64,000 bases of DNA from Andreprevotia lacus DSM 23236. GTDB lineage: Bacteria; Pseudomonadota; Gammaproteobacteria; Burkholderiales; Chitinibacteraceae. The number at the start of each line of letters is the position of its first letter. The first letter of the stretch is position 1. Below are positions 16,552 through 23,363 of this stretch, in pieces. Location: the NCBI RefSeq assembly GCF_900176275.1, contig NZ_FWXD01000012.1, forward strand, positions 1 through 64,000, in the 5' to 3' direction. The notes below the pieces were generated by a model. The model searched no databases. It was not told the DNA's origin and saw only the letters and a list, made by a program, of their open reading frames with translations. The position numbers were made by a program, and so were the translations under genes.

Positions 16552-17629
16552 ACAGGGTGTCCAGCACGGTATCGTCATAGTCGCCGGGCAGCAGCCGGCG
16601 GGCATTGGCCAGCTGTTGCAGGGCAGGGTGGCTGTCCGGATCGCATTCGAGCGCTTCGCCGTTGCAGTAGATATGTGCTTCGTCGAACAGCAGTACGCTT
16701 TTCAGGTCCAGCACCACGCCGTGTTCGGCAACGGCTGCGGCAAACTCGTCGAAGTCGAGAGGCTCGTCGGGGGCGTCGTAAACCACATGTTGCTTGGGCT
16801 CGCTAAAGTACTCGCCGATAAAGCGGCTGACCAGTGCTTCATCCCATTGAATATGCTGCAGCATGGCCGCGATGTGGCTGGCGAAATCGGTATCGATGCG
16901 GGCCGGTGCGTCGGTCACGCGGCGGCCCGGGTCGCTCAGCATGCCGTCCAGCTGCAGGTTGTCCTGCAGGAACTCCAGGAAGCGGCTGGCGATTTCCTGG
17001 GTCTTGGGGGCGCGGAAGCCGACCGAGTAAGTCATGCCCGGATCAAGCGCCACACCGTGGTGCGCATACTTGGGCGGCAGATAGAGCATGTCGCCGTGCT
17101 CCAGTACCCATTCCTGCTCGGGCTGGAAATCCTTGAGCACGCGGATGGGCGCATCTTCGATGAAGTTGCCCGCGTCATCGCTGGAAATCTGCCAGCGCTT
17201 GCGCCCGCCCACCTGCAGCAGAAACACGTCATATGAATCGTAATGCGGGCCGACGCTGCCGCCGGGCGGGGCATACGAAATCATGATGTCGTCCAGTCGC
17301 GTATAGGGCAGGAAATTGAAGCGGTACAGCAGCTCGGCTATGTGGTCCACATGCTGGTTGACGTTCTGCACCAGCACGGTCCAGTCGCTGTCGGGCAGCT
17401 TGTTGAAGCGGGTGGGGCGGAACGGGCCGTGCTCCATGTGCCAGCGACCGTTGCGGTGCTCGATCAGGCGGCTTTCCACGTCGTCGCGCGTGGCCAGCTC
17501 GATCAGGCGGTGCAGATCGATCAGTTCCGGAAAGTCGGTGACGGCCTGGCGGATCAGCAGCGGTTTCTTCTGCCAGTATTCGTCGAGAAATTGTTGCGGA
17601 CTCAGGCCGCCGAGCAGTTGCGATGGCAT
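16511..17629 (-). CDS. roxA: Ribosomal protein uL16 arginine 3-hydroxylase RoxA/YcfD (JmjC cupin)
   Basis: The 372-aa JmjC-type oxygenase has the iron triad H129 and D131 (GPHYDSYD) and a distal His at 190/191 (PPKYAHHG), together with YAPPGGSVGPH and RKRWQISS. This matches YcfD/RoxA, a 2-oxoglutarate- and Fe(II)-dependent enzyme hydroxylating an arginine of ribosomal protein uL16 in Escherichia coli. The C-terminal winged-helix-like part is present, so length is normal. Divergent from the peroxiredoxin-like gene; overlaps the DUF7931-like gene downstream. Confidence 0.88.
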   Translation of the reverse strand: MPSQLLGGLSPQQFLDEYWQKKPLLIRQAVTDFPELIDLHRLIELATRDDVESRLIEHRNGRWHMEHGPFRPTRFNKLPDSDWTVLVQNVNQHVDHIAELLYRFNFLPYTRLDDIMISYAPPGGSVGPHYDSYDVFLLQVGGRKRWQISSDDAGNFIEDAPIRVLKDFQPEQEWVLEHGDMLYLPPKYAHHGVALDPGMTYSVGFRAPKTQEIASRFLEFLQDNLQLDGMLSDPGRRVTDAPARIDTDFASHIAAMLQHIQWDEALVSRFIGEYFSEPKQHVVYDAPDEPLDFDEFAAAVAEHGVVLDLKSVLLFDEAHIYCNGEALECDPDSHPALQQLANARRLLPGDYDDTVLDTLYECYDYGYLHVAG

Positions 17630-17706
17630 CGGGCTATATATGAAGGAAATCGGAAAGATATCTGAAACAGAGTGCCTCCATTATCGCACCAACCGAGGAG
17701 ACGCCG

Positions 17707-18180
17707 ATGTTGAATCCTGGCCTGGCAGCCCCCGATTTCGAATTGCCTGACGCACGCATGGAGATGGTCAGGCTGGGCGACTTTCGCGGTCACCATCATG
17801 TGGTGTTGTATTTTTTCAATCGTGACCACTCACCTGGCGGGGTGATCGAGGCGGTTGAGTTCAGTGATCGTACAGCGATCTTCCGCGAGCATGGCGCCAT
17901 CGTGCTGGGTGTCAGTCTGGATGACTGCATGGCGCATGAGGTGTTCAGTGACGAGGAAGGCATCGAGTTCGATCTGTTGTCCGACCCCGAAGGTGAGGTC
18001 AGTCGTCTTTACCATGCATTGAAAGAAAGAGAAGTGCAGGGCATGGTAAAATTGGGCGTTGAGCGTTCGACCTTCGTGATCGACAAGGAAGGTGTGATCC
18101 GTCATGCCTTCTATCATGTGCAGCCCAAGGGGCATGCCGCTGAAGTGCTCTCTCTTGTCAAACAGTTAGGAAAATCTTGA
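17707..18180 (+). CDS. Peroxiredoxin (Bcp/PrxQ)-like protein lacking the peroxidatic cysteine
   Basis: The 157-aa thioredoxin-fold protein has the AhpC/TSA Bcp-like layout (APDFELPDARME, GHHHVVLYFFNRD, ISLDD...HEVF, LLSDPEGEVSRLY, RSTFVIDKEGVIRHAF). At the position of the usual PGCT active site it reads SPGGV: Gly45 replaces the peroxidatic cysteine, and the conserved Pro before it (YFYP) is Asn38. The only cysteine is Cys76 region (LDDCMAH). The codon is GGG, so a single-base miscall cannot restore TGC/TGT without two changes. It probably cannot act as a classical peroxidase. The stop overlaps the slyD ATG by one base. Confidence 0.85.
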   Translation: MLNPGLAAPDFELPDARMEMVRLGDFRGHHHVVLYFFNRDHSPGGVIEAVEFSDRTAIFREHGAIVLGVSLDDCMAHEVFSDEEGIEFDLLSDPEGEVSRLYHALKEREVQGMVKLGVERSTFVIDKEGVIRHAFYHVQPKGHAAEVLSLVKQLGKS

Positions 18181-18659
18181 TGCAAATCGCCAAAAACAGC
18201 GTCGTCACGCTCCACTACGAAATGTTCGATGTCGAGGGCAAGCTGCTCGACAAGACCGAAGAGCCGATCGCGTATCTGCACGGCGGTTACGACAACATTC
18301 TGCCGCTGGTGGAAGAGGCGCTTGAAGGCAAGACCGTGGGCGACACCATCGAGGTGACGATGGAAGCTGACGATGCTTTCGGTGAATACGAGCCGGAACT
18401 GGTGCGCCAGGAAGAACGCAGCGTGTTCCCGATGCCGGTGGAAGTCGGCCTGATGTTTGAAGGCGAAGACGACGCCACCGGTGAAGTGCTGCTGTTCCGC
18501 GTGACCGAAGTTGACGGCGACAAGGTCACCGTGGACGGTAATCATCCGTTTGCCGGCATGACCATCGTGTTCAAGGCCAGCGTGAGCGAAGTGCGTGCAG
18601 CATCGGCCGAAGAGCTGGCACATGGTCACGTGCATGGCCCGCACGGCCACCACCACTGA
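18180..18659 (+). CDS. slyD: FKBP-type peptidyl-prolyl isomerase SlyD
   Basis: The 159-aa protein begins MQIAKNSVVTLHYEMFDVEGKLLDKTEEPIAYLHGG, has the FKBP core split by the SlyD insert-in-flap domain (YEPELVRQEERSVFPMPVEVG), and ends in a short His-rich tail (HGHVHGPHGHHH). SlyD is a cytoplasmic prolyl isomerase and chaperone; in other bacteria the His-rich tail binds nickel and feeds hydrogenase maturation. The tail here is much shorter than in E. coli. TGATG overlap with the preceding peroxiredoxin-like gene indicates one operon. Confidence 0.93.
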   Translation: MQIAKNSVVTLHYEMFDVEGKLLDKTEEPIAYLHGGYDNILPLVEEALEGKTVGDTIEVTMEADDAFGEYEPELVRQEERSVFPMPVEVGLMFEGEDDATGEVLLFRVTEVDGDKVTVDGNHPFAGMTIVFKASVSEVRAASAEELAHGHVHGPHGHHH

Positions 18660-18698
18660 GCGATCAGCTGGCAATCCGGCTTGGCCGGAAGTAAAAAA

Positions 18699-18723
18699 GA
18701 GGCGCTGCGGCGCCTCTTTTTTT
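18699..18723 (+). terminator. Rho-independent terminator after slyD
   Basis: GAGGCGC (18699-18705), loop TGCG, GCGCCTC (18710-18716), then seven T. Preceded by AAAAAA, so it could also work on the minus strand. Confidence 0.88.
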
Positions 18724-18883
18724 GCGGCCACTGGTCGGAAAAGTGCAATGAAAAGTGGCTGCGGCCGCTTTTTTTCTACCTGGCGCGAACGGAAAAATAT
18801 TTTGTAAATTCAACATTTTTTGTCAACCATGTGATGTATTGCACGTTCCGTTGAAATGTTTCAATCACGTAAGTTTGTTTTTT

Positions 18884-18902
18884 CTGTAACAATCGCTGTC
18901 TA
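18884..18902 (+). promoter_or_regulatory. Pho-box-like site upstream of the alkaline phosphatases
   Basis: CTGTAACAATCGCTGTCTA contains two CTGT half-sites 12 bp apart, against the PhoB consensus of CTGTCAT-type heptamers every 11 bp. It sits 34 bp before the first phosphatase ATG at the end of an AT-rich 150-bp leader. The spacing is one base off and only one half-site has the C of TGTC, so this is a weak candidate supported mainly by the function of the genes behind it. Confidence 0.35.
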
Positions 18903-18935
18903 GGCTCCGCCCTCGTTCATCCAACGAGGTCTGAC

Positions 18936-20363
18936 ATGAAACGCCTACTCTTGACTGCGCTGGCCTGCAGCGTGCTTGCCGCATGCGGCTCCAGTGACAG
19001 CAGCAGCTCCACTCCGCTTCCCGATGTGAAACCGCAAGCCAAGAATGTGATCTTCTTTCTTGGCGACGGTATGGGCATTGCCACCACGACTGCTGCGCGT
19101 ATCTACGCTGCAGGTGAGGATGGTGAGCTGACCATGGATACGCTGCCGGAAACGGCGTTCATCAAGACCTATTCCAACGATGCGATGGTGACCGACTCGG
19201 CACCGTCGATGTCGGCCTATATGACCGGCGTGAAGATGAACAACGAAGTCATCTCCATGAGTCAGGACACCAAGGCGCTGGACCCGACCAAGGATCTGAC
19301 CAGCAACTGTGGCACTGGCAACGGCAAGCCGGTTGAAACCATCCTGGAAATCGCCAAGGCGCAAGGCCTGTCGACCGGCGTGGTGACCACTACCCGCGTG
19401 ACGCATGCCACACCGGCCGCAACCTACTCGCACGTGTGCCACCGCGATGCCGAAAACGATATCGCCGCACAGTTCGTGCCGGGCGGTGCCGGCTACAACA
19501 GCAAGCTGGCCGATGGCGTGGACGTGCTGCTGGGCGGCGGTCGCCAGTTCTTCCAGACCACCAAGGATGGCGGCAAGCGCGCCGACGGTCGCGATCTGAT
19601 CGCGGAGTTGAAGGGCAAGGGCTACAGCTATGCCAGCAACAAGGCCGAGCTGGATGCCATCGACGTGAGCAAGACCAAGAAGTACGTGGGCCTGTTCACC
19701 AGCAGCCACATGAGCTACGACCTGGATCGCGACGCGAGCAAGGAACCGAGCCTGGCCGACATGACCGTCAAGGCACTGCAGACGCTCAAGCAGAACAACA
19801 AGGGTTACTTCCTGATGGTGGAAGGTGGCCGTATCGACCACGCGCTGCACGAAACCACCGCCCGCAAGGCGCTGCAGGATACCGTCGCTTTCGATACCGC
19901 CATCAAGGCCGCCATCGATGAAGTGAAGAAGACCGATCCGACGCTGAAGAACACGCTGATCGTCGTGACCGCCGACCATGACCACACCCTGGTGCTGAAC
20001 GGCTATGCGGCGCGCACCGGCAAGACCTCGGCCAGCAGCCCGGGCGTGCTGGGTCTGCTGCGCAACTACACCGATGGCCAGATTGCCAAGGATGCTGACG
20101 GTATGCCGTTCACCATCATCGGCTTCGGTAACGGTGAAAACCGCGCCGCCGGCGATCGCAAGAACTTCCCTGCGCTGGATGACAACGCCGTATTTGCCAG
20201 CACCTATCACCAGGAAGCAGCAATCCGCGTTTCGGCCGGCAATGAAACCCACGGTGGTACCAATGTCTTCCTGGGCGCAATCGGCAACAACGCCGACCTG
20301 TTCCACGGCGTGATGGACAACACCAACGTATTCAATCTGCTGCGCCAGGCGTCCGGCATCTAA
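18936..20363 (+). CDS. Alkaline phosphatase, lipoprotein form
   Basis: The 475-aa PhoA-superfamily enzyme has lipobox LAAC (Cys17), then a Ser/Asp-rich linker and the core: KNVIFFLGDGMG (metal Asp), DSAPSMSAYMTG with the nucleophile Ser in the D-S-A motif, TRVTHATPAATYSH, EGGRIDHALH and VTADHDHT, which supply the zinc and magnesium ligands. It should hydrolyse phosphomonoesters at the cell envelope, tethered by lipid. It is the first of two closely similar tandem genes and has a short weak Pho-box-like site upstream. RBS ACGAGG precedes the ATG. Confidence 0.9.
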   Translation: MKRLLLTALACSVLAACGSSDSSSSTPLPDVKPQAKNVIFFLGDGMGIATTTAARIYAAGEDGELTMDTLPETAFIKTYSNDAMVTDSAPSMSAYMTGVKMNNEVISMSQDTKALDPTKDLTSNCGTGNGKPVETILEIAKAQGLSTGVVTTTRVTHATPAATYSHVCHRDAENDIAAQFVPGGAGYNSKLADGVDVLLGGGRQFFQTTKDGGKRADGRDLIAELKGKGYSYASNKAELDAIDVSKTKKYVGLFTSSHMSYDLDRDASKEPSLADMTVKALQTLKQNNKGYFLMVEGGRIDHALHETTARKALQDTVAFDTAIKAAIDEVKKTDPTLKNTLIVVTADHDHTLVLNGYAARTGKTSASSPGVLGLLRNYTDGQIAKDADGMPFTIIGFGNGENRAAGDRKNFPALDDNAVFASTYHQEAAIRVSAGNETHGGTNVFLGAIGNNADLFHGVMDNTNVFNLLRQASGI

Positions 20364-20389
20364 GCGGCCCGCGTACAAGGAAAATCGCA

Positions 20390-21793
20390 ATGAATCTGAA
20401 ACATACCCTGATCGCTGCGCTGTGCGCGGCAGCGCTGAGCCCGGCCTATGCTGCTGGCGAAGCCAAGAACGTGATCTTCTTCCTCGGCGACGGCATGGGC
20501 CCGGCCACCGTGACTGCAGCCCGCATCTACAAGTACGGCGAAGCCGGCACGCTGTCGATGGAAAAGCTGGATCGCACCGCACGCGTCAAGACCTACTCGA
20601 ACGATGCCCAGACCACCGACTCGGCACCGTCGATGGCCGCCTACATGACCGGTGTGAAGATGAACAACGAAGTCATCTCCATGAGCGCGGACACCAAGGC
20701 GCTGGATCCGGCCGGCAAGCCGTATCTGAGCGGCGCGGACAGCACCTGCCCGGCCAACAACGGCAAGGCCGTGGATACCATGCTGGAAATTGCCAAGGCC
20801 AAGGGCAAGGCAGTGGGTTCCATCACCACTACCCGTGTCACCCACGCTACCCCGGCGGCAACCTACTCGCACGTTTGCCACCGCGATGCCGAAAACACCA
20901 TCGCTGCGCAAGCCGTACCGGGTGGTGCCGGCTACAACAGCAAGCTGGGCACCGGCCTGGACGTGCTGATGGGCGGCGGTAGCCGCTTCTTCCTGCCGAC
21001 CACCGTGACCGGCGGCAAGCGCACCGATGGCCGTAACCTGATCAACGAGATGAAGGCGCAGGGTTATACCTACGCCTCGACCGGTACCGAGCTGAAGGCC
21101 GTTGATGGCAAGGCCACCAACAAGCTGTTCGCGCTGTTCACCAACGATCACATGGACTACGAGCTGGACCGTGTGAAGAAGAGCCTGGATCAGCCTAGCC
21201 TTGCCGACATGACGCTCAAGTCCATCGATGTACTGGGCAAGAACAGCAACGGCTTCTTCCTGATGGTGGAAGGCGGTCGTATCGACCACGCCCTGCATGC
21301 CACCAACGCCAAGCGGGCGCTGGAAGATGCCGTTGCCTTCGATACTGCCATCCAGGCCGCACTGACCGAAATGGAAAAGCGCGACCCGGGCCTGAAGAAC
21401 ACGCTGATCGTCGTGACGGCTGACCATGACCACACCATGACCATCAACGGCTATGGCAAGAAGGGCAGCAACATCCTCGGTACCGTCAAGAACTACAAGG
21501 ACGGCACCGAGGCCAAGGATGCCGATGGCAACAACTACACCGCACTGGTATTCGGCAACGGCCCGAACCGTCCGGCCACCCGCAAGATGCTGGTGGAAGG
21601 CTCGACCGATGCCACCCAGGTGCTGCATGACGACTATCTGCAGGAAGCTGCGCTGAAGATGGGTTCGGAAAGCCACGGTGGCGGTGACGTGATGCTGTTT
21701 GCCACCGGCGCCGGTGTTGCCTCCAAGACCTTCAAGGGCACCATCGACAATACCAAGGTGTTCTCGCTGATCAAGCAAGCCTTCGGCTTCTGA
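20390..21793 (+). CDS. Alkaline phosphatase, soluble periplasmic/secreted form
   Basis: This 467-aa paralogue of the preceding gene carries a cleavable Sec signal peptide (MNLKHTLIAALCAAALSPAYA) instead of a lipobox. All catalytic motifs are present: KNVIFFLGDGMG, DSAPSMAAYMTG, TRVTHATPAATYSH, EGGRIDHALH and VTADHDHT. The two proteins share long identical stretches (for example MTGVKMNNEVISMS and SHVCHRDAEN), so the pair arose by tandem duplication followed by a change of localisation signal. The gap between the genes is only 26 bp, so they are co-transcribed. Followed by a hairpin terminator. Confidence 0.9.
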   Translation: MNLKHTLIAALCAAALSPAYAAGEAKNVIFFLGDGMGPATVTAARIYKYGEAGTLSMEKLDRTARVKTYSNDAQTTDSAPSMAAYMTGVKMNNEVISMSADTKALDPAGKPYLSGADSTCPANNGKAVDTMLEIAKAKGKAVGSITTTRVTHATPAATYSHVCHRDAENTIAAQAVPGGAGYNSKLGTGLDVLMGGGSRFFLPTTVTGGKRTDGRNLINEMKAQGYTYASTGTELKAVDGKATNKLFALFTNDHMDYELDRVKKSLDQPSLADMTLKSIDVLGKNSNGFFLMVEGGRIDHALHATNAKRALEDAVAFDTAIQAALTEMEKRDPGLKNTLIVVTADHDHTMTINGYGKKGSNILGTVKNYKDGTEAKDADGNNYTALVFGNGPNRPATRKMLVEGSTDATQVLHDDYLQEAALKMGSESHGGGDVMLFATGAGVASKTFKGTIDNTKVFSLIKQAFGF

Positions 21794-21826
21794 TCGGGTC
21801 GGGCGGGGTCTGGCCCCGCCCACGCT

Positions 21827-21852
21827 GCCGCGCCGTGATCCGGCGCGGCTTT
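21827..21852 (+). terminator. Hairpin terminator after the second alkaline phosphatase
   Basis: GCCGCGCCG (21827-21835), loop TGATC, CGGCGCGGC (21841-21849), then TTT. A second hairpin, GGGCGGGG-TCTGG-CCCCGCCC, lies just before it at 21801-21821. The T-run is short, so termination may be partial and the next gene could receive read-through. Confidence 0.55.
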
Positions 21853-21883
21853 GCATTGAGATTTGATAGAGCAAGGAATGATG

Positions 21884-22549
21884 ATGAAAACGCTGATCCT
21901 GCCGCTGCTGCTGGCCACTGGCCTTGCGCAAGCCGCCAACCTGCCGGATGCCGCTGCGCTGATTACCTACGAGAGCAAGCTGGTGTCCGCCGAGGGCGTG
22001 ACCAAGCAGACGACGTTTCAGGAGCGCTGGGTACGCAGCCGCGACCATGTGTGGAGTGAGCGCGTAGTGCCCGGTAATGCTGTGCAGGAGCATCACGATG
22101 GTGACGGCCACAACCACGATCTGAACTTTGCCACGGCGGCCAAGCATGTATTCCTTGATGGCAAGGGCAAGCCGGCGCTGCAGTTCGTGCGCAAGGCGCA
22201 GAAAACCGTCATTACCATGGGCGAGTCGGAATATGCGCAGTTCGGCTTTGATGGCAGCTGGGATGGCTCGGCAGTCCTGATTGACCGCAAGCAACTGGCC
22301 ACGATGCAAAAGCTCAAGCAGGCCGCACCAGAGGCGGGTGCCAGCTGGTATGAACAACGCAAGGGCGAGCACTACATGCGCGTGCTGTGGTCGGACACCC
22401 GCCAATTGCCGCTGGTGGTGGAGTCCGGCACGCAGAACGGCAGCAGCTGGTCGCGCCTGACCGTCACGCCGCAGGCATTGCCCGCAACGCTGCCGTGGAC
22501 GCAACTGGCCGGCTACAACCAGAAGTCCTATATGGATCTGCTGGACTGA
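21884..22549 (+). CDS. Secreted protein with His/Asp-rich segment, downstream of the phosphatases
   Basis: Three ATG codons follow each other; 21884 is preferred because AAGGA (21873-21877) is six bases before it. The signal peptide MKTLILPLLLATGLAQA is clear. The roughly 200-residue mature protein contains EHHDGDGHNHD near residue 70, a likely divalent-metal-binding loop, and otherwise no motif I can name. It follows the two zinc/magnesium-dependent phosphatases on the same strand, so a role in metal supply or in phosphate-starvation physiology is possible, but this is inference from position. Length about 221 aa. Confidence 0.7.
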   Translation: MKTLILPLLLATGLAQAANLPDAAALITYESKLVSAEGVTKQTTFQERWVRSRDHVWSERVVPGNAVQEHHDGDGHNHDLNFATAAKHVFLDGKGKPALQFVRKAQKTVITMGESEYAQFGFDGSWDGSAVLIDRKQLATMQKLKQAAPEAGASWYEQRKGEHYMRVLWSDTRQLPLVVESGTQNGSSWSRLTVTPQALPATLPWTQLAGYNQKSYMDLLD

Positions 22550-22593
22550 GCCTGCCCGGCCCGGGTGGCCGCAATAGCCCGAACACGCTTTGA

Positions 22594-22619
22594 AACGCCG
22601 CTTTTGCGGCGTTTTTTTT
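22594..22619 (+). terminator. Rho-independent terminator after the His-rich secreted protein gene
   Basis: AACGCCGC (22594-22601), loop TTTT, GCGGCGTT (22606-22613), followed by an uninterrupted T-run to 22619. Confidence 0.9.
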
Positions 22620-23208
22620 CGGCTGTGCAGTGTGTCCGGCGTGCGTCCCTTGCGTGGCGGTAGTTTTACCGCAGGACAGCGGTAGCGCTAAAAGGGGCGG
22701 GGTGAGGGCGCGGCGGTACCCATTGCCTGCTGCAATCGATCATCCGGCATGGCTAAATCCCCCCTTTCCTTTGGCTGACATCTTTGATGAAAGTGTAAGC
22801 CGGGCTGCCTGCGTTGTCCGTTACCACGCTCGGCTTTGCTGCCCGTGTGTTGCTTGGCCAGTGCGGTGGCCGCACGGCTGGTTCCTGCGCAGGACAACCA
22901 CATGTTTGCCGGCAGGCATTGGATGATTTCCCTTGCCCCGCCAAAAGTTGGGGCGGTGTGTCGTATTGGCAGGGGCATTTTTGCCGAATGCGAAGCGTGA
23001 GGATGGCGGAGATTGTTGCGTGCTTGCTGCGGCAGCCTACCGTTTGGCGGCTGTCCCGGCCTGCAAGGCCGGCTTGCGAATGGCTGTCGTTTTGGTGCCA
23101 CATCGGCTATGCCGCGCCAGTGCTGGTTTTGCGGCATATCGTGTCTGTATCAGTGGGTGCTTATGGTTCGTACCACAAGCTTTGCTACTTGCGCTAGCGG
23201 GAGTCGAT
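22620..23208. other. Long non-coding leader region before the nrdA control sites
   Basis: Several frames are open here but none has a ribosome-binding site, a recognisable protein or family-like composition. The stretch is less GC-skewed at codon third positions than the neighbouring genes. I see no tRNA, riboswitch or repeat in it. The nrdA promoter elements begin only after about 23209. Confidence 0.5.
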
Positions 23209-23256
23209 ACCCTAGTATTTGTGTCGAAAGTAATCAAAGACCACAAGATATAGTGT
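23209..23256 (+). promoter_or_regulatory. Pair of NrdR-box-like sites upstream of nrdA
   Basis: Box 1 ACCCTAGTATTTGTGT (23209-23224) and box 2 CCACAAGATATAGTGT (23241-23256) match the NrdR consensus ACACWATATATWGTGT at 11 and 14 of 16 positions. Their start-to-start distance is 32 bp (16-bp linker), three helical turns, which is the usual spacing of NrdR box pairs. NrdR is the general repressor of ribonucleotide reductase genes, responding to dATP/ATP. Position (about 110 bp before the nrdA start) and spacing support the call. Confidence 0.75.
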
Positions 23257-23276
23257 TTCTCCACAAATTATTCACA
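23257..23276 (+). promoter_or_regulatory. Two DnaA-box-like 9-mers next to the NrdR sites
   Basis: TTCTCCACA (23257-23265, one mismatch to TTATCCACA) and TTATTCACA (23268-23276, matching TTATNCACA) lie in the same orientation directly after the second NrdR-like box. In E. coli the nrdAB promoter is controlled by DnaA through two such boxes, so a similar replication link is plausible here. Confidence 0.5.
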
Positions 23277-23363
23277 GCTTTTACACATCGCGCCACTGAT
23301 CACGCCACCGCTCTCGAGGATAGCCCCATGTACGCTACGCTGGATACCGCCGCTGGAGGCCGT

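Noticed and set aside
18945-22504. Long minus-strand frames opposite the two alkaline phosphatases
   Set aside because: Both are mirror frames of GC-rich genes; no ribosome-binding sites and no protein-like pattern.
22688-23137. 149-codon minus-strand frame in the nrdA leader
   Set aside because: No start signal and composition unlike real genes nearby.
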